Part shown: positions 1 through 7,659 of the stretch, in pieces | Numbering within the stretch: the first letter of the stretch is position 1 | How the letters are laid out: each line of letters begins with the position of its first letter | Assembly: GCA_030765245.1 (NCBI GenBank) | Contig: JAVCCX010000276.1 | Coordinates: 1 to 13,687, forward strand | Direction of reading: 5' to 3' | DNA from: Candidatus Zophobacter franzmannii | GTDB lineage: Bacteria > Cloacimonadota > Cloacimonadia > Cloacimonadales > JAFGVF01 | DNA length: 13,687 bases | Program-made: the position numbers and the translations under genes | Notes under the pieces: generated by a model | What the model saw: only the letters and a program-made list of their open reading frames with translations | What the model was told of the DNA's origin: nothing | Databases searched by the model: none

Positions 1-1
1 G

Positions 2-1900
2 ACTTTTACAATTGCCAATGTGATTCAGAATGTTGATAAACCGACTCTGATCCTTTCTCACAACAAGACTTTGGCTGCTCAGTTGTATGGAGAGTTTAAG
101 CAGCTATTCCCGAACAATGCGGTTGAGTTTTTCATCAGTTATTATGATTATTATCAACCGGAAGCATATCTTCCGGGAAGAGATATCTATATCGAGAAAG
201 ACGCATCCATCAATGAGCAAATAGAGATGCTTCGACTTAGAACTACGATGTCACTTATGGAAAGAAAAGATGTGATAGTCATAGCGAGTGTTTCGTGTAT
301 CTATGGTCTCGGTGTTCCAACAGAGTATCGTCAAGCATTCGTAGATCTAGAAGTAGGAGAGGAGATAGATAGGGATGAGTTATTAGAAAAGCTTGTTAAC
401 GCTCATTATGGTAGAAATGATATAGCTTTTCAAAGAGGTGCCTTCAGAGTAAAGGGCGATATTGTTGATATATATCCCGCCTATCTCGAGAACAGTATTA
501 GAGTGGAGTTTTTTGGAGATGAGATAGTTAGCCTTAAACGCATAAACCCAATTGATAATAAGGTTATTGAAGTCGTAGATTCTTATCCTGTTTATCCCGC
601 AAACCATTATGTTATGGGAAATGCTGGCTCAAGAGAAGCAATAATATCAATAGAAGGTGAACTCAAGGAAAGAGTTCAATTCTTTAATGATAGGGACATG
701 TTTGTCGAAGCTCAGCGTGTTCATCAAAGGACTAAATACGATATCGAGATGCTTAGAGAGATTGGTTATTGCTCTGGGATTGAAAACTATGCCCGACATA
801 TTAGTGGTACAAGACCTGGTGCAACACCTTACTGTTTGATGGATTACTTTCCCGAAGACTTCTTGATGGTGATTGATGAATCTCATGTTACTACATCGCA
901 GGTACGAGCCATGTATGCCGGTGATTACTCTAGAAAGAGAAACCTAATAGATTATGGCTTCAGGCTTCCCTCCGCTTTTGATAATAGGCCATTAAAGTTT
1001 GAAGAATTTGAGAGAAACTTACATCAGGTTGTCTATATGTCTGCGACTCCTGGTGACTATGAACTTGATAAAACCAAAGGTGAGATTGTAGAGCAGGTAA
1101 TTAGACCGACAGGACTTGTAGATCCAGAAGTCGAGATTAGACCTGTGGATACGCAGGTAGACGATCTTCTTCACGAGATTAATTTAATGGTTAAGAAGAA
1201 GTATAAGACCCTGGTTACAACATTAACAAAGCGGATGTCAGAGGACCTTACAACATACCTTCAGAATGCAGGAGTTAAAGTTTCCTATCTGCATAGTGAG
1301 ATTGATACGATCGGTAGAGCAAAAGTGATCCGTGACTTAAGACTCGGAGAGATAGATGTGATCGTAGGTGTTAACTTGCTTAGAGAAGGCTTGGATATGC
1401 CGGAAGTAGCCCTTGTTGCCATCCTTGATGCTGATAAGACAGGGTTTCTTCGTTCTACTCGGTCGATTATCCAGACTGCCGGTAGAGCTGCTCGTAATGT
1501 AGATGGTAAGGTTATCCTTTACGCAGATGTGCATACTAATGCTATCCAGACTGCTATGGGAGAGATGAACCGTAGGAGAGAAAAGCAGATAGCCTACAAT
1601 GTAGCACATAATATCAAACCAACTACAGTTTACAAATCAATAGAGCAGATTATGCAATCAACCTCCGTTGCTGAGGGTTATTCTAAATACGGTGATGATA
1701 AAAAAGATAAGAAGAAACAAAAGCTAGGTATTGAAGACCTGAGTGATACTGAAGCTATCATCGACATGTTGACTCAGGAGATGAAAAAGGCTTCCGCTGC
1801 ACTTGATTTTGAAACCGCAGCTTCATTAAGAGATAGGATATGGGAAGTTCAGAGTATGGAGTCACAAAAGAAGCAATTAAACATATCGAGACTCAGATAA
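2..1900 (+). CDS. uvrB: UvrB, excinuclease ABC subunit B (5' end cut by window edge)
   Basis: UvrB is the DNA-loading helicase-like subunit of nucleotide excision repair; it receives damaged DNA from UvrA and recruits UvrC. The first complete codons read TFTIAN, directly after the Walker A lysine, whose last base is base 1, so about 40 N-terminal residues lie outside. Visible in order are the beta-hairpin YYDYYQPEAYLP, the DESHVT Walker B-type motif, YMSATPGDYE, the second RecA-like domain with VGVNLLREGLDMPE and the arginine-finger stretch QTAGRAARN, and a C-terminal UVR helix pair (about the last 40 residues) that binds UvrC. The GTG at 20 is an internal valine, not a start, because the reading frame and family homology continue to the edge. 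The 3' end looks complete at TAA 1898-1900. Promoter and any upstream partner are not in view. Confidence 0.97.
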   Translation, partial: TFTIANVIQNVDKPTLILSHNKTLAAQLYGEFKQLFPNNAVEFFISYYDYYQPEAYLPGRDIYIEKDASINEQIEMLRLRTTMSLMERKDVIVIASVSCIYGLGVPTEYRQAFVDLEVGEEIDRDELLEKLVNAHYGRNDIAFQRGAFRVKGDIVDIYPAYLENSIRVEFFGDEIVSLKRINPIDNKVIEVVDSYPVYPANHYVMGNAGSREAIISIEGELKERVQFFNDRDMFVEAQRVHQRTKYDIEMLREIGYCSGIENYARHISGTRPGATPYCLMDYFPEDFLMVIDESHVTTSQVRAMYAGDYSRKRNLIDYGFRLPSAFDNRPLKFEEFERNLHQVVYMSATPGDYELDKTKGEIVEQVIRPTGLVDPEVEIRPVDTQVDDLLHEINLMVKKKYKTLVTTLTKRMSEDLTTYLQNAGVKVSYLHSEIDTIGRAKVIRDLRLGEIDVIVGVNLLREGLDMPEVALVAILDADKTGFLRSTRSIIQTAGRAARNVDGKVILYADVHTNAIQTAMGEMNRRREKQIAYNVAHNIKPTTVYKSIEQIMQSTSVAEGYSKYGDDKKDKKKQKLGIEDLSDTEAIIDMLTQEMKKASAALDFETAASLRDRIWEVQSMESQKKQLNISRLR

Positions 1901-1902
1901 TC

Positions 1903-2178
1903 ATGGAGAGACGCTATCCTCGAATTATTGTTTTAGATTTGAAAATGCTGAAGGTTGATGGGATGGAAGTCTTGAAGAGATTGAAAGAGAATGAGCAAAC
2001 AAAAGAGATTCCTGTAGTTATATTATCATCTTCCACATTGGAATCAGATATGGAGACTTGTTATGCCTTAGGTGTAAATAGTTTTGTTTCTAAGCCTGTA
2101 AAAGTAGAGGAATACTTTGATACCTTAAAACATATTAGCAGTTATTGGCTTAAACACAATAAGACACTAATCCGTTAA
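1903..2178 (+). pseudogene. Truncated response-regulator receiver (CheY/Rcp-like) fragment
   Basis: The frame encodes the second half of a receiver domain. It has the phospho-acceptor aspartate in IIVLDLKM, the switch serine in VVILSSST, the conserved lysine in FVSKPV, and the closing YW typical of Rcp1-like regulators. The first beta strand with its paired acidic Mg-binding residues, helix 1 and strand 2 (about 50 residues) are absent. A complete receiver is about 120 residues; this is 91. The proline that normally follows DLKM is leucine. Homology begins only a few codons after the uvrB stop at 1900. The frame stays open back to 1840, but that stretch is the uvrB 3' end read in another frame. 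ATG 1903 has no clear Shine-Dalgarno sequence and would depend on coupling to uvrB. It ends directly against the convergent plsY stop. I infer a gene remnant; a short expressed phospho-binding protein is the less likely alternative. Confidence 0.7.
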
Positions 2179-2814
2179 TTACTTAGAGACTCTTCCCTTT
2201 TTCGAAAAGCTAATTCTATTCTCAGTGCCTTTCAATAACCTATCGATATTGGACTTATGCCTGATAATGATAAATAGAACCATCAGCCCTAACAATATCA
2301 GTGTTGGGAGACTACCAAAGTCACTCTTAATATTCTGATATAAAACAATCCCAAAAGCAGTTAGCCCGGCTAAAATGGATCCCAAAGATACATAGCGAGT
2401 TAGAAGCACAATAATAAAGAAAACCAATATAGCAATTATTATTGATAATGGTGCTAAACTAAGAAATACTCCAGCTGTAGTTGCCACTCCCTTTCCACCT
2501 TTAAACTTCAAGAATACAGGGAAGATATGCCCAACAATTGCAATAACACCGATACTAACTATCGTAAGTTCATACATCATCCCACTTGATTCAGGTACGA
2601 GTAGTTTCGCAACAATCACTGCAAGTGCACCTTTCAACATGTCAAGAAGCATAACAACAACACCGAGACCTGTTCCTAATACTCTCAGAGTGTTCGTAGC
2701 TCCAGCGTTGCCACTACCATGCTCTCTGATATCAATTCCTCTGAGCTTCCCGGCTAAATAACTAAACGGAATACTTCCTAAAAAATAAGCAATACTAATA
2801 CTCAACAGATACAT
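2179..2814 (-). CDS. plsY: PlsY, acyl-phosphate:glycerol-3-phosphate acyltransferase
   Basis: This integral inner-membrane enzyme transfers an acyl group from acyl phosphate to glycerol-3-phosphate, the first step of phospholipid synthesis in the PlsX/PlsY route. The 211-residue protein is of normal family length, strongly hydrophobic with several membrane segments. It carries the three family motifs on the cytoplasmic loops: GSGNAGATN near residue 33, FKGGKGVATT near residue 103, and RYVSLGSI near residue 140. The glycine-rich second motif binds the glycerol-3-phosphate phosphate group in known PlsY structures. The start codon lies inside the end of der (20-base overlap), preceded by the purine-rich AAGGAAGAAG, so translation is probably coupled to der. 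The stop abuts the stop of the convergent receiver fragment with no spacer and no visible terminator. The plsX partner is not in the window. Confidence 0.95.
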   Translation of the reverse strand: MYLLSISIAYFLGSIPFSYLAGKLRGIDIREHGSGNAGATNTLRVLGTGLGVVVMLLDMLKGALAVIVAKLLVPESSGMMYELTIVSIGVIAIVGHIFPVFLKFKGGKGVATTAGVFLSLAPLSIIIAILVFFIIVLLTRYVSLGSILAGLTAFGIVLYQNIKSDFGSLPTLILLGLMVLFIIIRHKSNIDRLLKGTENRISFSKKGRVSK

Positions 2815-4138
2815 CTTCTTCCTTCTTCCCTTTGAATATTAACTTGATAGTTGCACCTTTAAAACCAAAGGCTTCTCTGATCTGATTATGAAGATATCTC
2901 TTATACTCTTCTTTGATAATAGACACTTCATTACAGAAGAATATGAAAGTTGGTGGGTGGACACCGGCCTGTGTAATATAGAATATCTTGATTCTCTTAC
3001 CTGTCTTATGTGATGGCTGATGTTTATAAACAACTTTCTGTAAGAATTCGTTGAGTTGTGAAGTTGGAATCCTCTTATTCGATTCATCCCTAACTTCGTT
3101 CACAACTTCCATAATTTTAGACATTCTCTGACCTGACAAAGCTGACACAAAGAGAATAGGGGCATAGTCAATAAAGGCAAGTTCATCCTTAATATGCTTA
3201 ATAAAGCTTCCAACGGTTGTATTGTCTTTTATAGGTAAATCCCATTTATTAACAACAACGATAAGATCTTTATATCCTCTTCTCACATAAGATGCAATTC
3301 GTTGTTCTTGGTTGGAAATCTCATCAACAGCATCAATGACAAGAATCACTACATCTGCCCTATCTATTGCATCAATAGTACGCATTGTACTAAAATATTC
3401 AACCCCATATTTTACTTTGGATTTTCTTCGAAGCCCAGCTGTATCAACGAGGACATAATCTTCTCCATAATATTTAAGGACAGAATCTATTGAGTCTCTA
3501 GTTGTTCCTGGAATATCGGACACAATTAACTGTTCTACCCCAAGAAGGCTATTGGTAATAGATGATTTACCAACATTTGGCTTCCCAACTATAGCGATAT
3601 GTAGTCTATCATCAGTACTAACAAAATCATCATCTATTGTATCAGGCATACGCTCCAGAAGTTCATCAAGGAAGTTACCTGTATTTCTACCTGAATTTGC
3701 TGCGATTGGCATTGGCTCACCAAAACCTAACTGCATGAAATCATAGATTTCCATCTCATCTTTCTCATTATCAACCTTGTTAACGACCAACATAACTCTT
3801 TCACTATGAGTTCTAAGAATTTTCCCTAGCATCATATCAAGGTCAGTAACTCCGGTCTTTGCTTCAACAACGAACAGTATCCAGTCAGCTTCATCAATTG
3901 CTAATTCCGCTTGTTGACGAATCAGGAAGTCCATTGGTTCATTAGAATCGACAACGATACCGCCGGTATCAATTACCATTAACCGTTTACCATTCCACTC
4001 TATATTCTCATACTTTCTATCACGGGTAATCCCAGGCTCAAAATCTATAATTGCCTTTCTCTTACGGCACAATCTATTGAATAGCGTTGATTTGCCAACA
4101 TTAGGTCTACCAACAATAGCTACTACTTGTTTTCTCAT
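2795..4138 (-). CDS. der: Der (EngA), double-domain ribosome-assembly GTPase
   Basis: Der is an essential GTPase that acts in maturation of the 50S ribosomal subunit. The 447-residue protein has the diagnostic tandem G domains. The first has GRPNVGKS (G1) near residue 10, GITRD (G2), DTGG (G3) and NKVD (G4). The second has GKPNVGKSS near residue 185, GTTRDSID, DTAGLRRK, NKWDL and VSALSG. A C-terminal KH-like RNA-binding domain fills about the last 80 residues and ends in a lysine-rich tail. Nothing is missing or odd. It sits between the AhpD-like gene (53 bases upstream) and plsY (20-base overlap downstream), all on the minus strand and plausibly one transcript. Upstream of the ATG a weak AGGAT sequence can serve as ribosome binding site. 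Confidence 0.97.
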   Translation of the reverse strand: MRKQVVAIVGRPNVGKSTLFNRLCRKRKAIIDFEPGITRDRKYENIEWNGKRLMVIDTGGIVVDSNEPMDFLIRQQAELAIDEADWILFVVEAKTGVTDLDMMLGKILRTHSERVMLVVNKVDNEKDEMEIYDFMQLGFGEPMPIAANSGRNTGNFLDELLERMPDTIDDDFVSTDDRLHIAIVGKPNVGKSSITNSLLGVEQLIVSDIPGTTRDSIDSVLKYYGEDYVLVDTAGLRRKSKVKYGVEYFSTMRTIDAIDRADVVILVIDAVDEISNQEQRIASYVRRGYKDLIVVVNKWDLPIKDNTTVGSFIKHIKDELAFIDYAPILFVSALSGQRMSKIMEVVNEVRDESNKRIPTSQLNEFLQKVVYKHQPSHKTGKRIKIFYITQAGVHPPTFIFFCNEVSIIKEEYKRYLHNQIREAFGFKGATIKLIFKGKKEEDVSVEY

Positions 4139-4191
4139 TCTATTAATCCTATAAGTTACTTTTTTTCAAAATTTTACAGCTACCGAATCTG

Positions 4192-4545
4192 TCAAGATGT
4201 GCTTTCGACCTCTTTGAGTTTCGACCAGACATCTATCGCTCTCCGAAGATGTGGAATAACTATCGAACCACCGACAATAAGAGCAACATTCAGAGCTTCA
4301 ATTAGTTCATCATCCGTAACACCCTCTTTGTAGCAGGTATCAAGATGGTAAGTGATACAGTCATCACAACGCAAAACTGCTGACGCTGTCAAGCCAAGTA
4401 GCTCTTTAACTTTGATGCTTAAAGCACCCTCTTTGTATGTGTTTGTATCAAGATTCAAAAATCTCTTGGTTGTAGTGTTTCCATATTCATCAAGTAGTTT
4501 GTTTAATCGGACTCTTTCCTCTCTAAACTCTTCAATCTTATCCAT
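4192..4545 (-). CDS. Carboxymuconolactone decarboxylase (AhpD-like) family protein
   Basis: A small, all-helical cytosolic protein of the AhpD/CMD family, 117 residues. The redox motif of AhpD-like members is plain: Glu48, then Cys60-x-x-Cys63-x-x-x-His67, with the following helix containing a third cysteine at 71. In AhpD this CxxC/His centre gives alkylhydroperoxidase or disulfide reductase activity with the proton relay through Glu and His. I infer a thiol redox or peroxide role rather than the original decarboxylase reaction, since decarboxylases of the family lack the CxxC pair. The ATG is preceded by a good AGGAG at suitable spacing. It is first in the minus-strand cluster with der and plsY and diverges from the secreted deiminase gene. 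The substrate and electron donor cannot be told from the sequence. Confidence 0.85.
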   Translation of the reverse strand: MDKIEEFREERVRLNKLLDEYGNTTTKRFLNLDTNTYKEGALSIKVKELLGLTASAVLRCDDCITYHLDTCYKEGVTDDELIEALNVALIVGGSIVIPHLRRAIDVWSKLKEVESTS

Positions 4546-4580
4546 ATCTAACTCCTGATTGCTGTTTCTTCAATTTGTTA

Positions 4581-4609
4581 TTGACTACTAACCCTGTTAT
4601 TTTTGTAAA
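4581..4609 (+). promoter_or_regulatory. Possible sigma-70-type promoter for the deiminase gene
   Basis: TTGACT (5 of 6 to the -35 consensus) at 4581-4586 is followed after 17 bases by TGTAAA (4 of 6 to the -10 consensus) at 4604-4609. It would give a leader of about 55 bases before ATG 4672. A second AT-rich block, TATTATATATA near 4645, could act as an alternative -10 but has no good -35. The same 126-base intergenic region must also hold the promoter of the minus-strand cluster, for which I see no clear candidate. Confidence 0.3.
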
Positions 4610-4662
4610 GTGAAATATAACTGATTAATGAATGAAATTTGCATATTATATATAAAAAACAT

Positions 4663-4674
4663 GGAGAACTAATG
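4663..4674 (+). promoter_or_regulatory. Ribosome binding site that fixes the deiminase start at 4672
   Basis: GGAG at 4663-4666 lies 5 bases before ATG 4672. The codons from here give a typical signal peptide (MKRIIFTALLLTVLLSLFAG). The same frame is open back to a TTG at 4639, but that would add eleven residues before the positively charged signal start and has no Shine-Dalgarno sequence. Confidence 0.75.
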
Positions 4675-6717
4675 AAAAGAATAATTTTTACAGCTCTTTT
4701 ACTAACTGTTTTACTTAGCTTATTCGCTGGTAACTCAGACTTAATAGAGCGAACAGAACGCTGGTATGAGTACAATCCAAACTCTCTACCCCACTGGATG
4801 ACTCCTGATGAAATCCTGCGTAGCGATGAAATAGGTAGAAACTTCCAGGAAACAGCTCCTCCTGTAGGACCTGTCAGGGCTATATCTGAATTTGATCAGA
4901 TGGATGGAGTTATGATCCGATGGCCTCTTGGAATTCCTGTTGCCTTAGTTGCAGCACTTTCTCAAGAGATTGAAGTTTTAACTGTTGTAACTTCAGGACA
5001 ACAATCCAGTTGTAACAGCACCTTCCAAAATAATGGCGTCAACATGAGCAATATAACTTATATGAACGCTTCGACCGACTCTTACTGGTCACGCGATTTC
5101 GGCCCATGGTTCATTATGGATGGTAATGACGAATTGGGTGTAGTTGATTTTGTTTATAATCGTCCACGCCCGAATGATGACGAAATTCCTATCACCTATG
5201 CAAACACTTATGGTCTTAACCTCTTTGGAATGAATCTTGAACAGACAGGTGGGAACTATATGTGTGATGGACTCGGCACGGCAGCTCAGACACAGATTGC
5301 TTATACCGAGAATGGAAACAACCAGACCAATGTTAACAATCTGATGCAGAGTTATCTCGGTATTGAAAACTACTTTGTTATCGATGACCCCAACAATACT
5401 TACATCGATCATATTGACTGCTGGGGTAAATTCCTAGCTCCTGATAAAGTTTTAATTAGAAGCGTACCTACTTCTCATGCTCAATACGACGAGATTGAAG
5501 CTGTAGCAAACTTCTTCGCATCAGAAGACTGTGCTTGGGGCTATCCCTATGAGGTTGTCAGAGTTTATACTCCAGACAATCAACCTTATTCAAACTCTCT
5601 TATAATCAACAATCGTGTATTTGTTCCTGTTACCGGAAGCTCATGGGACGATGAGGCAATACAGTCCTATGTTGATGCAATGCCCGGGTATGATATTATC
5701 GAGATGCCAAACACTACTTCCGCTGCTTGGGAATCTACAGATGCACTTCATTGCAGAACCCATGAATTAGCAGATGAAGATATGCTCTATGTTGAACATA
5801 TGCCGTTCCACGGTGAACTTCCTGCTGATCAGGATGTTATTTTTGAGGCATATATTTACCCCTATAGTGGTGACCCACTCTATGCCGATTCTCTCTATGT
5901 TGAATTGACTATAAACGATCAACCTGTGCGTGAACAACTACTACTTGCTAATACTACAGGGAATAGCTATGAAACAGCTCCATATACCCTTGTACCTGGT
6001 GCTGAGTATTCTTACTATATCCATGCTGCTGACCAATCGGGTCGTTCAACCGATCAACCAATTATGGGAGCATTAGACCCTCATCAATTTACAGTTGAAG
6101 CTGACGCAATTGCACCTGTTATTACTCATGAAGCAATTGTAGGTGGGTATGACACAATACTTCCTATACTTGTCGAAGCTAATATCACCGATAATTCCCA
6201 AGTTTTGAATGCTGAGATGGTTTATATGATCAACGATGGTCCTGAAGAATATCTTACTCTTATACCACAAGGTGGTGACATCTTCTCAGCTGACTTCGAT
6301 GTTCAAACAGCAGGAACACTTACAATAGAATATAAGATATCTGCTACTGACGGTGTTAATGAATCCTTCTTCCCGAGTAACCGTTGGTATTCATTTACTC
6401 TAACTCCAACAGCTAATGAAAATGATATTCAACTCCCACTTGTTAACTCATTTGATAGTGTTTATCCAAGTCCTGTCGTATTTGGTAGCGATAATGTGAC
6501 ACTAAAGTACAGCTCAACCTCTACCCCATCTTTCAGCATCTATAATGTGAAAGGTCAGAAAGTGAACGAGTTTACAGGTCAATTTGGTAAAACAGTTAAT
6601 AGTATTAATTGGGACCTTCAAGATCAGTACAACAACCGGGTTTCATCCGGTATCTATTTCATCAGAATGAATAGTAATGAGTTTAACTCAATCAAGAAAC
6701 TACTGATTATCGAATAG
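4672..6717 (+). CDS. Secreted PPAD-like peptidyl-arginine deiminase with Ig-like domains and C-terminal sorting domain
   Basis: Members of this family (PAD_porph) hydrolyse a guanidino group to a ureido group, releasing ammonia; the Porphyromonas enzyme PPAD converts C-terminal peptidyl arginine to citrulline. The 681-residue product has a signal peptide (about 1-20), a catalytic domain (about 60-375), two beta-sandwich Ig-like regions (about 380-475 and 480-590), and a sorting-type C-terminal domain (about 604-681: SIYNVKGQKV, then SSGIYFIRM and a KKLLI end). Catalytic residues line up by position: Asp142 in WSRDFGPW, His247 and Asp249 in YIDHID, Asn308, and nucleophile Cys361 in ALHCRT. Residues that in PPAD hold the substrate's terminal carboxylate are also present: Arg164 and Arg166 in NRPRPNDD, and Tyr244. 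Free agmatine deiminases lack the NRPR feature as far as I know. Export and cell-surface attachment or release are inferred. The gene stands alone with its own terminator. Confidence 0.88.
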   Translation: MKRIIFTALLLTVLLSLFAGNSDLIERTERWYEYNPNSLPHWMTPDEILRSDEIGRNFQETAPPVGPVRAISEFDQMDGVMIRWPLGIPVALVAALSQEIEVLTVVTSGQQSSCNSTFQNNGVNMSNITYMNASTDSYWSRDFGPWFIMDGNDELGVVDFVYNRPRPNDDEIPITYANTYGLNLFGMNLEQTGGNYMCDGLGTAAQTQIAYTENGNNQTNVNNLMQSYLGIENYFVIDDPNNTYIDHIDCWGKFLAPDKVLIRSVPTSHAQYDEIEAVANFFASEDCAWGYPYEVVRVYTPDNQPYSNSLIINNRVFVPVTGSSWDDEAIQSYVDAMPGYDIIEMPNTTSAAWESTDALHCRTHELADEDMLYVEHMPFHGELPADQDVIFEAYIYPYSGDPLYADSLYVELTINDQPVREQLLLANTTGNSYETAPYTLVPGAEYSYYIHAADQSGRSTDQPIMGALDPHQFTVEADAIAPVITHEAIVGGYDTILPILVEANITDNSQVLNAEMVYMINDGPEEYLTLIPQGGDIFSADFDVQTAGTLTIEYKISATDGVNESFFPSNRWYSFTLTPTANENDIQLPLVNSFDSVYPSPVVFGSDNVTLKYSSTSTPSFSIYNVKGQKVNEFTGQFGKTVNSINWDLQDQYNNRVSSGIYFIRMNSNEFNSIKKLLIIE

Positions 6718-6738
6718 AATATAGATTTATCCATGTTT

Positions 6739-6770
6739 AAAGCCACTATCTTCGGGTAGTGGCTTTTTTT
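6739..6770 (+). terminator. Rho-independent terminator after the deiminase gene
   Basis: AAAGCCACTA pairs perfectly with TAGTGGCTTT (10 bp), extended by a G-U and a C-G pair around a TTCG loop, that is, a cUUCGg tetraloop, followed by a run of seven T. It begins 21 bases after the stop codon. Confidence 0.93.
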
Positions 6771-6774
6771 GTAT

Positions 6775-6794
6775 AACAACTCTCCTGAGTTGTT
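6775..6794. repeat. Short perfect hairpin just after the terminator
   Basis: AACAACTC and GAGTTGTT form a perfect 8-bp stem around the loop TCCT. There is no T run after it on either strand, so it is not a second terminator of the standard kind. Further on lie two small palindromes sharing AAACC/GGTTT arms: TAAACCG-A-CGGTTTA at 6831-6845 and AAACC-G-GGTTT at 6857-6867. The rest of the 260-base gap between the deiminase and rex shows no supported gene. Confidence 0.45.
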
Positions 6795-6977
6795 TGGAAT
6801 TTCATCCCAAGCGAGGACGCATGATCTGCATAAACCGACGGTTTAAGAGAATGTGAAAACCGGGTTTGCTGTGGATTTGTGGGAATTTGTTAAGTTGCCG
6901 ATATAAGGGATAAATTCGGGGTAGAATTAGTTAGCTCCTACCCTATCGTTATCACAATATACTTTAAAAAAATATAC

Positions 6978-7592
6978 TTAAAGCTTATACTTCAACACAA
7001 CCAGTCCTGAATAGAGATCTGCATTCTCAACTACCACATCGTCCGGCACACTCAAAATCCTTGGAGAGAAGTTCCAGATACCTTTAAAACCACATTCCAC
7101 CATCATATCTGCAACCCTTTGAGCCACATGAGACGGAGTAGTGATAATCCCAATCTGCACCTGAAGTTTGGTAGCCATATCGGTAAACTTCTCAATGGGA
7201 TAAACCTGAATATTATTAATCATGGTTCCCACCTTGTCCTTGTTAGTATCGAAGGCTGCAATTATCTGCATTCCTGTCTCCGGGTAACCTTCATAGCCCA
7301 ACAATGCTGAACCAAGGTTTCCCGCTCCAACCAAGAAAGCTACACTCAAATCTCGCCAATTCAATACCTCAATTATCCTGTTTACCACATTCTCCACATG
7401 ATAGCCAACTTTAGGCGTACCACTCAATCCGAGAGCAGCGAAGTCCTTACGGACCTGAGTGTCATGAATTAATATCATCTCAGAAATAATCCGAGTTGAG
7501 ATAAACTCATTCCCTCCCTTCTTTAATCTTCGGAGGCAGTCAACATAGACTGGTAATCTTCTTATCAGCGAAATCTGTAAGTGTTTTTTCAT
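6978..7592 (-). CDS. rex: Rex, redox-sensing (NADH/NAD+) transcriptional repressor
   Basis: Rex is a homodimeric repressor that binds DNA when the NADH/NAD+ ratio is low and lets go when NADH is high. It typically controls fermentation, respiration and hydrogenase genes. The 204-residue product has the normal length. An N-terminal winged helix (about 1-80) carries the recognition segment with STRIISEMILIHDTQVRKD and the family signature LGLSGTPKVGYHV. A Rossmann domain starts at about 84 with the dinucleotide-binding motif GAGNLGSAL (Gly89, Gly91, Gly94). The C-terminal segment around ENADLYSGL is the domain-swap region. The ATG at 7592 is preceded by AAGGGAAGG. A GTGA-N6-TCAC palindrome directly upstream (7604-7623) suggests autoregulation. 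There is no partner gene in the same direction within the window. The presence of Rex fits a fermentative or anaerobic lifestyle. Confidence 0.96.
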   Translation of the reverse strand: MKKHLQISLIRRLPVYVDCLRRLKKGGNEFISTRIISEMILIHDTQVRKDFAALGLSGTPKVGYHVENVVNRIIEVLNWRDLSVAFLVGAGNLGSALLGYEGYPETGMQIIAAFDTNKDKVGTMINNIQVYPIEKFTDMATKLQVQIGIITTPSHVAQRVADMMVECGFKGIWNFSPRILSVPDDVVVENADLYSGLVVLKYKL

Positions 7593-7603
7593 AACCTTCC
7601 CTT

Positions 7604-7623
7604 TTCGTGAACAATATCACGAA
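7604..7623 (-). promoter_or_regulatory. Probable Rex operator in the rex leader
   Basis: A perfect inverted repeat, TTCGTGA, six bases, TCACGAA. The core GTGA-N6-TCAC and overall geometry match the known Rex operator TTGTGA-N6-TCACAA, with one base changed symmetrically in each half (C for T, G for A). It ends 12 bases before the rex start codon, next to the Shine-Dalgarno sequence. A TATAAT is found on the same strand at 7659-7654, which would place the operator in the early transcribed region. Confidence 0.7.
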
Positions 7624-7659
7624 TCCCAATTTCTACCTACCCTGTCAAGGTAAATTATA

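Noticed and set aside
20..1900. GTG at 20 as the uvrB start
   Set aside because: The frame continues to the window edge as TFTIAN of the Walker A region, so the GTG is an internal valine and the gene is simply cut by the edge.
4639..4671. Upstream TTG start for the deiminase
   Set aside because: No Shine-Dalgarno sequence, and it would bury the signal peptide; ATG 4672 has GGAG at good spacing.
5089..5412. 107-residue minus-strand ORF opposite the deiminase catalytic domain
   Set aside because: Antisense of a strongly conserved coding region, without any recognisable motif.
7643..7648. Minus-strand TTGACA as the rex -35 box
   Set aside because: At 16 to 18 bases downstream there is no acceptable -10 (GATTCG region). 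The TATAAT at 7659-7654 is upstream of it, so the exact rex promoter is left open.
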